From Corynebacterium halotolerans (GTDB lineage Bacteria > Actinomycetota > Actinomycetes > Mycobacteriales > Mycobacteriaceae), in the NCBI RefSeq assembly GCF_001056295.1, contig NZ_JVMD01000007.1, positions 160,103 through 224,102 on the forward strand: a stretch of DNA of 64,000 nt, read 5' to 3'. Under the pieces are notes generated by a model. That model was not told the origin of the DNA. It made no database searches and saw only the letters and a program-made list of their open reading frames with translations. Position numbers and translations under genes: made by a program. Of the stretch, positions 22,247-31,301 are shown one piece after another. Position 1 is the first letter of the stretch; every line of letters begins with the position of its first letter.

Positions 22247-22580
22247 TTGGGTAGTGCCCACCATGGGCAATGGAAATGGTTGGCGCCTTCCATGCGCCCG
22301 ACACCCGTGTCTGTCAATCGTGCCCCGCCGAACACGCGCCTCGACACGTGCACTCGCCGAACACCGCCCTGCGAAACACGCACCCCGACACGCGCGTCCG
22401 GTAACCGGGCTCTGCCAAGAGCACACGGTGTTGCTCGCGCCTGACAACCAGCGCTCCGTCGAACGCGCACTGTGTCACGCTTGCCGTCAACCATGTCCGG
22501 CCGCACGCGGCCGCGCGCTCGAAATGACGGCGTCGGTGGCCCCGGCGGGCAGAGACGACGGGGGCCGATCAGAACCTGGC

Positions 22581-22707
22581 GTCACATCAGCCCCAATGTT
22601 CGGGCCGTGCGTTCATTTTGAAACAGCCGTCCGGGAAAACACCAGGTGTTTTGCGCCGGCGGTGTTTCAGAATGAACGCGATCGGCCGATGTTGGGGCCA
22701 GTGTGAC
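22581..22707. repeat. 127-bp imperfect palindrome, family C
   Basis: Arms starting GTCACATCAGCCCCAATG and ending CATTGGGGC-like (as GTTGGGGCCAGTGTGAC) run to a centre at about 22644 (ACACCAGGTGTTTT). Inner matches include GTGCGTTCATTTTGAAAC against GTTTCAGAATGAACGCG. It dominates the 631-base gap between imuB and the lipoprotein gene. The rest of that gap (22247-22580) is ACAC/CGAACAC-rich low-complexity DNA without a credible gene. A decayed mobile palindromic element or a transcript hairpin are the options. Confidence 0.75.
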
Positions 22708-22814
22708 GAACCGGCGAGGCTGGCGAGCGTGCACGGCGGTGAACCGGTGTGTCCGCCGAACAGCTGCGGCCGGCGCGCGCACTCCTTCACGCCCGCCGAA
22801 CACGACCCCGCCAC

Positions 22815-22851
22815 GACGAAACCCCGGCGCCGGAAAAACCGGGCGCCGGGG
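22815..22851 (-). terminator. Terminator of the AMIN-like lipoprotein gene
   Basis: On the minus strand CCCCGGCGCC and GGCGCCGGGG form a perfect 10-bp stem over a 10-base loop containing TTTTT, followed by TTTCGTCG. It begins 27 bases past the stop codon of the lipoprotein gene. A GCTTTACGACG word (22852-22862) immediately precedes the stem. Confidence 0.65.
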
Positions 22852-22877
22852 CGTCGTAAAGCGAAAAAAGCCGCGCG

Positions 22878-23564
22878 CTACCGCGCCTCGATGTCGATGA
22901 TCAGCCGCGTCGGGTTCTTCGCCTTGAACACCTTGAACGGGCGTCGTTCGCCGTCGATGCCCGCCACGTACTGCGTGGTGCCCTCGAACGTGCCGAACCC
23001 CCGGACTTCTGAAATCGCCGACGTGCCCTTCGGCTTCACCGGGCCATTCGGGTAATCGTCCACGTTGAAATCGAACGGGTACCCCGTGCCCCGCACGTCG
23101 ATGGCCAACTTGTGCGCGCCGCTGATGCTGATCGGCTTGCCGCTGCCCTGCTGGGTGGGCATGTCCTCGTAACGCACCCAATACCCCGGCGCGCCGTCGC
23201 CCATGAACTCGATGACGATGCGGTCGAAACCATCATGCGAGCCGATGCGCACATCCTTGATGCCGAGGTACGACCCATCCGCGGGGGCGGCCTCCGCAGG
23301 TGCGGCGGAGTACTCCCCCTCAGGGGCGGCATCGGCCTCCAACGTCGCCGGCGAACCGCCGGTGGTGCGGTCGCCGTTTCCATTTCCGCCGGAGGACGAG
23401 GGCGAATCGCCGTTGCGCATCGACACCGCCGAATCCGCCCCGGCGTCACCGCCGGGCGAACAGGCGGCGAGACCAAGAGCCAAAGAGCCGGCGGCGAGCA
23501 CCGCCACCACGGAACGGACGGCGGCCCGATTCGATCGGAGCGAGGTGCGGGTGTCGGACATCAT
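22878..23564 (-). CDS. AMIN-like domain lipoprotein
   Basis: A 228-aa exported lipoprotein. The lipobox LALGLAAC is preceded by a basic n-region (TRTSLRSNRAAVRS), so the mature N-terminus is a lipid-bearing cysteine on the outer face of the membrane. A Ser/Gly/Ala-rich linker leads to the AMIN-like domain (about residues 100-228; LGIKDVRIGSHDGFDRIVIE, KLAIDVRGTG, NPTRLIIDIEAR). AMIN-like domains are associated with cell-wall localisation. Two adjacent ATGs (23564, 23561) could serve as start. It diverges from the Suc_Fer gene. Confidence 0.8.
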   Translation of the reverse strand: MMSDTRTSLRSNRAAVRSVVAVLAAGSLALGLAACSPGGDAGADSAVSMRNGDSPSSSGGNGNGDRTTGGSPATLEADAAPEGEYSAAPAEAAPADGSYLGIKDVRIGSHDGFDRIVIEFMGDGAPGYWVRYEDMPTQQGSGKPISISGAHKLAIDVRGTGYPFDFNVDDYPNGPVKPKGTSAISEVRGFGTFEGTTQYVAGIDGERRPFKVFKAKNPTRLIIDIEAR

Positions 23565-23713
23565 GCATTCGACCGTAGGGCTGGCCCACATGAATGGCAA
23601 TAAGCCTTGGGAACAAAACCCCAGGTCGCCCGGTACAGAGTGCAAAGTGTTGTAAAACAGTGACCTGACGGGGGCGACGAACGCGGCCAAATGCACCTTG
23701 TTAGGCTTAGCTC

Positions 23714-24748
23714 ATGACGGATTCCGTGTGCTCTGACCTGCGACACGAGCCGCTGCCGGGCACGGCGAAGAGCGGCACCCTGTTCATCGCGCTCGAGCAT
23801 CAGTACGGGTGGAGCCACGACATCCTCGACGGCGGCGTTTTCGGCGACGAGCTCACCGCGCGGATCAAGGAATGGCTCGCGGAGCGCGGCGGGTCGCTGC
23901 AGCTGATCCGCAAGCCGGGGCGGCTCGGCCAGATCCCCTGCGACGGCGTGACCATGTACGTCGCGCACTGCCCGCCGCGGATTGCGGGGGAGGGGGATGG
24001 CAGTGGCGGCACGGGCGGCACCGACGCCGATGCCTCCGCGCCCGCGATCACGTCCCCGCACCTGGAGGTCCGCAAGGTCCGCGACGTCGAGGAGATGCTG
24101 ACCCTGGACATCCGGCTGGGGCGGCGGACGGAGGGGGCGCGGGCCGTCGACAAGCCCCTGCTGCTGGTGTGCACGCACGGCAAACGCGACCGGTGCTGCG
24201 CGGTGAAGGGTCGGCCGATTGCGCAGGCGCTGAACAACGTGCACCCCGACATTGTGTGGGAGACCTCCCATTCGAAGGGGCACCGGTTCGCGCCGGCGCT
24301 GGTGCTGCTGCCGTGGAATTACTCGTACGGGCGGCTGTCGGCGGTGGAGACGAACGAGATGCTTCACGACGCCTCGTCCGGCGTCCTCCATTCCGGCGGC
24401 TGCCGCGGGCGAGGGGTGTGGGACGCCCGCGGGCAGGTCGCGGAGCTCGCCGCGCGCGAAGAGGCCGACGAGTGGGGGATCGACGCCGTGGCGTCCGTGA
24501 CCGTGTCCGGCGTGGTCGACGCCGTGCTGGCCGATGCCGGGGAGCATTCGCCGGAGATGCTGGGGCGGCTGCGCGGGGTGCTGGTGCACGCGCCGGCCGC
24601 CGACGCCGCGGCCGTGGTGGAGTTCGACGACGGCCGCTGCTTCGGCGTTGCCCTGGAGAAGATGGTCACCGAGGGCGTGGTGTCGTCCTGCGGCGACGCG
24701 CCCGGACCGAAGAAGGGCTGGCGGGCGCTGGCGGCGGAGCGGATTTAG
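23714..24748 (+). CDS. Sucrase/ferredoxin-like (thioredoxin-fold) protein
   Basis: A 344-aa member of the Suc_Fer-like family, with a thioredoxin-like ferredoxin fold. The core motif CTHGKRDRCCAVKGRPIA near residue 152 gives the likely 2Fe-2S cysteines; further marks are SHSKGHRFAPALVLLP and the N-terminal CSDLRHEPLPGTAKSG. A Gly/Asp-rich insert occupies about residues 95-112. The C-terminal ~100 residues are a domain common in actinobacterial members. No physiological role is established despite the family name. Confidence 0.82.
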   Translation: MTDSVCSDLRHEPLPGTAKSGTLFIALEHQYGWSHDILDGGVFGDELTARIKEWLAERGGSLQLIRKPGRLGQIPCDGVTMYVAHCPPRIAGEGDGSGGTGGTDADASAPAITSPHLEVRKVRDVEEMLTLDIRLGRRTEGARAVDKPLLLVCTHGKRDRCCAVKGRPIAQALNNVHPDIVWETSHSKGHRFAPALVLLPWNYSYGRLSAVETNEMLHDASSGVLHSGGCRGRGVWDARGQVAELAAREEADEWGIDAVASVTVSGVVDAVLADAGEHSPEMLGRLRGVLVHAPAADAAAVVEFDDGRCFGVALEKMVTEGVVSSCGDAPGPKKGWRALAAERI

Positions 24749-24760
24749 CGGCCCCTCAAC

Positions 24761-24944
24761 CGCAGATGCGCCAGTTACAGGCAGATGCGCCAGTTTCGAC
24801 GGTGCGTGGGACGGTTCGCCGTGCCTAGTCGTCCCCTCAAGCACAGATGCGCCAGTTACAGGCAGATACACCCGTTGCAACGGGCGCATCTGCCTGTAAC
24901 TGGCGCATCTGCGAGGGGGTGGTGGAACTGGCGCATCTGCGAGG
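24761..24944. repeat. Palindromic repeat cluster, family B copy 1
   Basis: The main palindrome spans 24841-24915, centred on CCCGTTGCAACGGG, with arms built from the module CAGATGCGCCAGTTACAG in inverted order. Extra modules flank it: CGCAGATGCGCCAGTTACAG twice over at 24761-24796, and an inverted AACTGGCGCATCTGCGAGG at 24926-24944. The same design recurs at 39165-39247. It sits between two convergent genes (the Suc_Fer gene and metI). Bases 24945-25061 then hold three copies of GGCACGAGCACCGGC. Confidence 0.88.
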
Positions 24945-25061
24945 GGTGTTGGCGAGGCGGGTGGAACGGGCGGCGGGCAGCACCGGCACGAGCACCGGCG
25001 GCGCCGGCACGAGCACCGGCAGCGGCACGAGCACCGGCGCCCACCACCGCACCCGCCCCAC

Positions 25062-25784
25062 CTACCGCCGCATGACCTTCTTCGCCAGGACGTTGCCCAG
25101 CAGCTGGGCGGCCTGGACGATGAGGATGATCACCAGCGTGGTCACCAGCGTCACGTTCCAGTCGAACGCGCGGTAGCCGTAGACGATGGCGAAGTCGCCG
25201 AGCCCGCCGCCGCCGATGTAACCGGCCATCGCGGACATGTCCACCACCGCGATGAACGCGAAGGTGTAGCCCAGGATCAGCGGGCCGAGCGCCTCGGGGA
25301 CGATGACCGTCCGGATGATGCGCCACGGACTCGCGCCCATCGCCCGCGCCGCCTCGATGACGCCGGGGTCGATGGACATGAGGTTCTGCTCGACCAGGCG
25401 GGCGACGGCGAAGGACGCGGCGATGGTCATGACGAAAATCGCCGCCTCGGTGCCGATGGTCTTGCCCACGGCGATCTTGGTCAGCGGGCCGACGGCGGTG
25501 ACCAGGATGATGAACGGGATGGGCCTGACGAAGTTCACGGCGAGGTTCAGCAGCGTGTGCAGCGGCCCCGACGGCAGCACGCCCGACGAGCGCGACACGT
25601 ACAGCAGCACGCCCAGCGCCAGCCCGACGAAGCCGCCGACGACCATGGTCACGCCGACCATCCACAGCGTTTCGCCGAAGGCGTCCCACATGCGCGGCCC
25701 GAGCTGGTCCCAGTTGGTGTCGCGGGCGAGGATCTCGGTCGTCGCGGTTGCGGCGGCGTTGACGGTCGCGGTGGTCGCGGTCAT
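25062..25784 (-). CDS. metI: Methionine ABC transporter permease
   Basis: A 240-aa inner-membrane permease of the D/L-methionine importer. The EAA loop is EAARAMGASPWRIIRTVIVPEALGP split around residues 155-178, where MetN docks. Five or so hydrophobic helices (e.g. GVTMVVGGFVGLALGVLLYV) match the MetI/NlpA-permease family. Its ATG overlaps the metN stop (ATGA), giving the order metQ-metN-metI on the minus strand. Confidence 0.94.
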   Translation of the reverse strand: MTATTATVNAAATATTEILARDTNWDQLGPRMWDAFGETLWMVGVTMVVGGFVGLALGVLLYVSRSSGVLPSGPLHTLLNLAVNFVRPIPFIILVTAVGPLTKIAVGKTIGTEAAIFVMTIAASFAVARLVEQNLMSIDPGVIEAARAMGASPWRIIRTVIVPEALGPLILGYTFAFIAVVDMSAMAGYIGGGGLGDFAIVYGYRAFDWNVTLVTTLVIILIVQAAQLLGNVLAKKVMRR

Positions 25785-26905
25785 CGGATGACCTCGCTTT
25801 CGGTGAACTCGTTGAGCTTTGCGACGATGCGCTCGGCCGCCGCGGTCACGTCGCGGCCGGCGGCGTCCCCGGCCTTCCCGGTGGTTCCTGATTCCCCGCC
25901 GGCGCCCGCGGTGTCGGCGCCCCCGGTCGCGCTGAGCCGCAGCGTCAGACGGCCGAACGATCGGGCCTGCACGTTGGTCACGGAGCCGTGGGCGACGGTG
26001 GCGTCGAGCCCCTCGGCTCGCGCGATGTCGAGCACGCGGCCCAGGGGGACGTCGTCGTCGACGCGGACGGTGATCAGCGCGGCGGCGTCGTCGGCAAGCG
26101 AACCGACCACCGAATCGAGCTCCCGCCCCGCGGGGCGGTCCCGCAGCGCAGTGGCCGCGAACCGCCGCCCGACCTCGGTGGTCGGGTGGGCGAAGAGGTC
26201 GTGGACGGCGGCGTGCTCGACGACTCGGCCGTTTTCCATCACCGCGACGTGGTCGGCGATGGCGCGCACCACCGACATTTCGTGGGTGATCAGGACGATG
26301 GTCACGCCGAATTTCCGGTTGACCTCGCGCAGCAGCTCGAGCACGTCGGCGGTGGTCTCCGGGTCGAGGGCCGAGGTGGCCTCGTCGGCGAGCAGCAGCG
26401 AGGGGTTCGTGGCCAGCGCGCGGGCGATGCCGACGCGCTGCTTCTGCCCGCCGGACAGCTGCTCGGGGTAGGAATCGCCGCGGTCGCCCAGGCCGACGAA
26501 TTCGAGCAGCTCGGCGACGCGTTCCTTCCGCTCGGCGCGGGGCATGCCCGCCAGTTCCAGCGGGTAGGCGACGTTGCCGGCGACGGTGCGGGAGGTGAAA
26601 AGGTTGAACTGCTGGAAGATCATGCCGATGTCGCGGCGGACCTCGCGCAGCTCCCGCTCCTTCATCCCGGCGATGTCCGTGCCGTCGAGGAGCACCTCGC
26701 CGGACGTCGGGGATTCCAGGCCGTTGATCAGGCGGATCAGCGTCGACTTGCCGGCGCCGGAGTAGCCGATGACGCCCAGGACACCGCCGGGCTCGACGGA
26801 CAGGGTGACGTCGTCGACGGCGGGGGTGGCCGACTTGCCGGAGCCGAAGACCTTGGACACTCCGCGCAGTTCGACGCGGGTGCCGGCGCCGGAGTTACTG
26901 GGCAT
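25781..26905 (-). CDS. metN: Methionine ABC transporter ATP-binding protein
   Basis: A 374-aa ATPase. Walker A GYSGAGKST is near residue 42, the signature LSGGQKQRVGIARAL near 143 and Walker B LLLADEATSALDP near 164, with the H-loop LITHEMSVV. The C-terminal ~110 residues contain a NIL domain, which binds methionine for feedback inhibition in known MetN proteins; here it carries a Gly/Ala-rich insertion after residue 325. It overlaps metQ by 11 bases and metI by 4. Confidence 0.95.
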   Translation of the reverse strand: MPSNSGAGTRVELRGVSKVFGSGKSATPAVDDVTLSVEPGGVLGVIGYSGAGKSTLIRLINGLESPTSGEVLLDGTDIAGMKERELREVRRDIGMIFQQFNLFTSRTVAGNVAYPLELAGMPRAERKERVAELLEFVGLGDRGDSYPEQLSGGQKQRVGIARALATNPSLLLADEATSALDPETTADVLELLREVNRKFGVTIVLITHEMSVVRAIADHVAVMENGRVVEHAAVHDLFAHPTTEVGRRFAATALRDRPAGRELDSVVGSLADDAAALITVRVDDDVPLGRVLDIARAEGLDATVAHGSVTNVQARSFGRLTLRLSATGGADTAGAGGESGTTGKAGDAAGRDVTAAAERIVAKLNEFTESEVIR

Positions 26906-27791
26906 CGGGGTTCTCGCGGGCGTCCTTTTCGGCGGCGTCGAGGATGGCCTCGAGGTCGGCGGCGGGGCGCTGGACCGGGATGGAGGTTCCGCGGGAGTCG
27001 CGGGCGACGGCTTCGGTGACCTCGGGGCTGTGCCAGATCTCCGCGAGCTTCTTCAGCTGCGGGTTGTCCTTGTTGGCCTGGGTGGTGGCGAAGACGTTGA
27101 TGTACGGCTCGGCGGCCTTGTCGTTGGGGTCGTCCTTGAAGATCGCCGAGTTCGGGTCGATGTCGGCGCGGTCGAGGAAGGTGTTGTTGATCACCGCCGG
27201 GGTGCCTTCGCCGTAGGCGGCGGGGGTCTGGGCGGCGTCGATGGGGGTGACGGTGACGCGGGACTTTTCGGCGTCGATGTCCAGCGGCGTCGGGTTGGCG
27301 GAGTCGCCCTTGAGGGTGATCAGGCCGGCTTTCTGCAGGACGCTGAGGGCGCGGCCCTGGTTGGTGGAGTCGTTGGGGATGACGACTTCGGTGCCGTCCT
27401 TGATGTCCTCGGGCTTGTCGCCGCCCTTCCAGTACAGGCCGAGGGGGACGATTTCGGTCGAGGCGATGGGGGTGAGGTCGGCGTCGGCGCCGACGTTGTA
27501 CTGCGCCAGGTACTTGATGTGCTGGAACAGGTTGACGTCGAGTTCGCCTTCGTTGAGGGCGGTGTTGACGGGCGGGTATTCGGTGAAGGGCACGATCTCC
27601 ATGTCGATGCCGGCTTCCTTGACCTTCTTCTCGAAGACCTGCCAGGCCTCCTTTTCGAAGTCGGTGGTGCCGATGCGGATCGTGTCGCCCTCGGCGAGCG
27701 GCTGCGCGGGCTCGTCGTTGCCGCAGGCGACCAGGCCGGTGGCTGCGAAGGCCAGGGCGACGGCGCCGGCTGCGAAACGTCGCAATGCCAT
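26895..27791 (-). CDS. metQ: Methionine-binding lipoprotein
   Basis: Substrate-binding component of the methionine importer, 298 aa. The signal ends in lipobox ATGLVAC, giving a lipid-anchored cysteine at about residue 23. NlpA-family motifs are present: IRIGTTDFEKEAWQVFE, NLFQHIKYL, VVIPNDSTNQGRALSVLQKAGLI (shown in parts) and NPQLKKLAEIWHSPEV. It leads the metQNI operon and has a McbR-like operator 42 bases upstream of the ATG. Confidence 0.95.
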   Translation of the reverse strand: MALRRFAAGAVALAFAATGLVACGNDEPAQPLAEGDTIRIGTTDFEKEAWQVFEKKVKEAGIDMEIVPFTEYPPVNTALNEGELDVNLFQHIKYLAQYNVGADADLTPIASTEIVPLGLYWKGGDKPEDIKDGTEVVIPNDSTNQGRALSVLQKAGLITLKGDSANPTPLDIDAEKSRVTVTPIDAAQTPAAYGEGTPAVINNTFLDRADIDPNSAIFKDDPNDKAAEPYINVFATTQANKDNPQLKKLAEIWHSPEVTEAVARDSRGTSIPVQRPAADLEAILDAAEKDARENPDAQ

Positions 27792-27832
27792 GTGCTTCTC
27801 CTTCAGTGTGGGCCCGTCTCGCGGTTCGCGAA

Positions 27833-27848
27833 TAGACCAAGCTGTCTT
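27833..27848 (-). promoter_or_regulatory. McbR-like operator before metQNI
   Basis: TAGAC-CAAGCT-GTCTT matches the corynebacterial McbR box TAGAC-N6-GTCTA at 9 of 10 positions. McbR is the TetR-type repressor of sulfur amino acid genes in C. glutamicum, released by S-adenosylhomocysteine. Similar boxes precede metX and metY in this window. Confidence 0.75.
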
Positions 27849-27992
27849 GTTGTGGGATCAGCGTAGCACCCTGGGCGGATCGCGCGAAAAACGGCGTGAG
27901 CCGGCGGGCGTCCGCGATGCGTCGCGCGCGGTTGCCGTGGTTGCTTGACGACGGCCCGGTGCGGCGTGGGCCATGGCCGTGACTGGGCATGT

Positions 27993-28008
27993 TCGAATGC
28001 GCGTTCGC
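27993..28008 (+). promoter_or_regulatory. LexA-like SOS box before dnaE2
   Basis: TCGAAT-GCGC-GTTCGC matches TCGAAC-N4-GTTCGA at 10 of 12 positions and ends 32 bases before the dnaE2 ATG. It gives dnaE2 its own SOS control, apart from imuA'-imuB. Confidence 0.7.
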
Positions 28009-28040
28009 ATGAATCCGTGCGAGGGGCTACCGTGTGTGCC

Positions 28041-31000
28041 ATGAGCGTGTGGAGGGGTGCGGCGGGAGGCGTCGAAGACGTGCGCGGCGGTGCGGCTTCG
28101 CGCCGCGAGGGGCCGCTGAGCTGGTCGCGCGTGGAGCGCATTCTTTCGGGGCGGTCGGTGGGGAAGCTGACTCCCGGATACGGGGTCAACGGGAACCGCC
28201 GCGGGGAAGCGCTGGGTGCGAACGGGAGGGCGAACGATCGGGCGAATCGGGCGACGCCGGAGCGCAGGGGCGTCGACCTGCATTGCCGGTCCAGCTACTC
28301 GTTCCTGCACGGGGCGTCGGACCCGGTGGATCTGGTCGAGGAGGCGGTGCGGCTGGGGCTGCGCGCGCTGGGCATCGCCGACCGCGACGGGCTCTACGGC
28401 GTCGCGCGGTTCGCCGAGGCCGCGGCGGAGGCGGGGCTGGACACCATCATCGGGGCGGAACTGTCGCTGCCGCAGGCGCCGCTGACGGTGCTGGCCCGCG
28501 GGCCGGAGGGATACCGGCGGCTGAGCCACGCCATCAACGACGCCCTGATGGCGGGCGGGGAGAAGGGCGTGGCGCGGTATCCGGCGCTGCCGCAGCTGGC
28601 GGAGGCCGCCGGCGGGCACTGGCAGGTGCTCGCCGACGTCGCCTGGCTGCCGCACCTCGGCGAATTGGTCGCGGCATTCGGGGCGGGGCAGGTGGCGGTG
28701 GACCACCACGCGGACCTGACCCCCGGCGCCGCCGACGACCAGCGCGACCTCGCCGCCGCTGCCGCCGAACATGGCCTGCGGCAGGTGGCGGGCGCCGCGG
28801 CGACGGCGGCGACCCCGGCCGAGGCGCGGGTGGCGGGGGCGAAGCATGCGCTGGCGCAACGCGAATCACTCGACGACCACGAGCCGAAGCTGCCGCCGAC
28901 GGGCGGATCGTGGCTGCGGTCCGGCACCGAACTGGAGGCCATGTTCGCCCACCTGCCGGGCGTGGCGGAAACCACGGCGCAGGTCGCGGAGGAATGCGCG
29001 TTCACGCTGGACCTCATCGCCCCCGCGCTGCCGGCGTGGGACGTGCCCGAGGGCCACGACGAATCCTCGTGGCTGGCCAAGCTCGCCGCCGAAGGCGCCC
29101 TTCGGCGCTACGGGCCCAGGGACGGGTTGGGCGGGGACGGTGCCCCCGACGTCGTCAAGCGGGCCTGGCTGCAGCTGGAACGCGAACTGGACGTGATCGA
29201 CGAACTCGGTTTTCCGGGGTACTTCCTGATCGTCCACGACATCTGCGAATTCTGCCGGCGCGAGGACATCCTGGCGCAGGGGCGGGGCTCGGCGGCGAAT
29301 TCGGTGGTGTGCTTCGCGCTGGGCATCACCAACGTCGACCCCATTTCCGCGGGGCTGCTGTTCGAGAGGTTCCTGTCGCCCGAGCGCGACGGCCCGCCGG
29401 ACATCGACCTCGACATCGAATCGGGGCGGCGCGAGGAAGTCATCCAATACGTCTACGGCCGCTACGGGCGCGACAACGCCGCGCAGGTGGCCAACGTGAT
29501 CACCTACCGGCGCCGCGGTGCGCTGCGCGACGCCGCCCGGGCGCTGGGCCACGCGCCGGGCGTCATCGACGCGTGGGTGAACCACACCGCCGAACCGCCG
29601 GCGCAGGTCGCCGAACTGGCCGAAGGGCTGCGCGGGCAACCCCGCCACCTGGGCATCCACTCCGGCGGCATGGTCATCTGCGACCGGCCCATCGCCGACG
29701 TCGTGCCCGTGGAATGGGCGCGGATGGAAAACCGGTCGGTGGTGCAGTGGGACAAGGACGACTGCGCCGCCGCCGGGCTGGTCAAGTTCGACCTGCTGGG
29801 GCTGGGCATGCTCGAGGCCATCCACCACTGCATCGACCTGGTGCGGGAACACCGCGGCAGGACCGTGCGGCTGTGGGAGATCGACGTCGCCGAGAAGGCC
29901 GTCTACGACATGCTGGCGCGCGCCGACGCCGTCGGGGTGTTCCAGGTCGAATCGCGGGCGCAGATGGCCACGCTGCCCAGGCTGCGGCCGCGGGAGTTCT
30001 TCGACCTCGTCGTCGAGGTGGCGCTGATCCGCCCCGGCCCGATCCAGGGCGGCAGCGTCCACCCCTACATCCGCCGGCGCAACGGGCTGGAGGAGGTCAC
30101 CTACGACCACCCGGTGCTGAAGAAGGCACTGGGCAAGACGCTGGGCATCCCGCTGTTCCAGGAACAGCTGATGCAGATCGCCGTCGACGCCGCCGGCTTC
30201 ACCGGGGCGGAGGCCGATTCGCTGCGCCGGGCGATGGGCGCGAAGAGGTCGGTGGAGCGGATGGAGGCGCTGCGCACGCGGTTCCTCGACGGGCTGCGGG
30301 AAACCAACGGCATCGTCGGCGACGTCGCCGACCGGCTGTGGGACAAGATCGTCGCCTTCGCCGCCTACGGGTTCCCCGAATCCCACGCGCAGTCGTTCGC
30401 GTCGCTGGTGTACTTCTCCGCCTGGTTCAAGCACCACTACCCGGCGGAGTTCTGCGTCGCCCTGCTGCGGGCGCAGCCGATGGGCTTCTACTCGCCGCAG
30501 TCGCTGGTCGCCGATGCCCGCCGCCACGGGGTCGGGTGCGACGGCCCCGACGTCAACGTCTCCGGCGTCGAAGCGGACTGCCCCGGCGGGAGGATCCGGC
30601 TTGGGCTCGGGGCGGTGTCGGGTCTGGGCGCCGACGCGGCCGAGCGGATCATCGCCGCCCGCGACGCCACCGGCCCCTTCCGCGACGTCGCCGATCTCGC
30701 CCGCCGCGCCTCGCTGTCCGTCTCCCACGTGGAGGCCCTGGCCAGGGCGGGGGCGCTGGAATGTCTGGGCATGGACCGTCGTCAAGCATTGTGGGCGGCG
30801 GGCATCGCGGCCACGGAGCACGAGGGCATGCTGCCCGGGCTGACCGTCGCCTCCGCCCCGGCGCTGCCCGGCATGACCGAATTCGAACTGGCCGCCGCCG
30901 ACCTGGCGGGCACCGGCGTCACGCTGGGGGAGTACCCGATGGCGCGGCTGCGGGGGGAACTCGACGCACTCGGCGTCACCCCGGCGGCCGGGCTGGCGCA

Positions 31001-31301
31001 CGTGGAGGATTCGTCGCGGGTGCTGGTGGCGGGCGTGGTCACCCACCGGCAGCGCCCCGGGACCTCCGGCGGCGTGGTGTTCCTGGGCATGGAAGACGAA
31101 ACCGGGTTGATGAACGTCCTGTGCACGCCGGGGCTGTGGAACCGGTTCCGCGTCGTCGCCACCACCGAACGGGCGCTGGTCATCCGGGGCATCGCGCAGA
31201 ACGCGTCCGGCGCGGTGACCATCGTCGCCGACAAGATCACCCCGCTGCGCGAGGCCGTCACCGCACCCGTCGTCGCCGGGCGCAGCCGGGACTTCCGGTG
31301 A
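28041..31301 (+). CDS. dnaE2: Error-prone DNA polymerase III alpha subunit DnaE2
   Basis: A 1086-aa C-family polymerase for damage-induced mutagenesis with ImuA'/ImuB. The palm aspartates lie in PDIDLDIESGRREEV, with KFDLLGLGMLEAI supplying the third acid; the C-terminus SRDFR is typical of DnaE2. An OB-fold domain (VLVAGVVTHRQRPGTSGG onward) is near residue 990. The start ATG 28041 gives the usual N-terminus with LSWSRVERILSGR. The PHP domain looks degenerate: LHCRSSYSFLHG replaces HCHSxxSxLDG and ADRDG replaces TDHDG, so metal binding there is doubtful. Confidence 0.93.
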   Translation: MSVWRGAAGGVEDVRGGAASRREGPLSWSRVERILSGRSVGKLTPGYGVNGNRRGEALGANGRANDRANRATPERRGVDLHCRSSYSFLHGASDPVDLVEEAVRLGLRALGIADRDGLYGVARFAEAAAEAGLDTIIGAELSLPQAPLTVLARGPEGYRRLSHAINDALMAGGEKGVARYPALPQLAEAAGGHWQVLADVAWLPHLGELVAAFGAGQVAVDHHADLTPGAADDQRDLAAAAAEHGLRQVAGAAATAATPAEARVAGAKHALAQRESLDDHEPKLPPTGGSWLRSGTELEAMFAHLPGVAETTAQVAEECAFTLDLIAPALPAWDVPEGHDESSWLAKLAAEGALRRYGPRDGLGGDGAPDVVKRAWLQLERELDVIDELGFPGYFLIVHDICEFCRREDILAQGRGSAANSVVCFALGITNVDPISAGLLFERFLSPERDGPPDIDLDIESGRREEVIQYVYGRYGRDNAAQVANVITYRRRGALRDAARALGHAPGVIDAWVNHTAEPPAQVAELAEGLRGQPRHLGIHSGGMVICDRPIADVVPVEWARMENRSVVQWDKDDCAAAGLVKFDLLGLGMLEAIHHCIDLVREHRGRTVRLWEIDVAEKAVYDMLARADAVGVFQVESRAQMATLPRLRPREFFDLVVEVALIRPGPIQGGSVHPYIRRRNGLEEVTYDHPVLKKALGKTLGIPLFQEQLMQIAVDAAGFTGAEADSLRRAMGAKRSVERMEALRTRFLDGLRETNGIVGDVADRLWDKIVAFAAYGFPESHAQSFASLVYFSAWFKHHYPAEFCVALLRAQPMGFYSPQSLVADARRHGVGCDGPDVNVSGVEADCPGGRIRLGLGAVSGLGADAAERIIAARDATGPFRDVADLARRASLSVSHVEALARAGALECLGMDRRQALWAAGIAATEHEGMLPGLTVASAPALPGMTEFELAAADLAGTGVTLGEYPMARLRGELDALGVTPAAGLAHVEDSSRVLVAGVVTHRQRPGTSGGVVFLGMEDETGLMNVLCTPGLWNRFRVVATTERALVIRGIAQNASGAVTIVADKITPLREAVTAPVVAGRSRDFR

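Noticed and set aside
22247..22580. Open frames in the ACAC-rich part of the imuB-lipoprotein gap
   Set aside because: No start with a ribosome binding site, biased Arg/Pro/Thr composition, and frames on both strands of equal length.
24761..24944. CRISPR array
   Set aside because: Modules are inverted rather than direct, with no regular spacers, and there are no cas genes.
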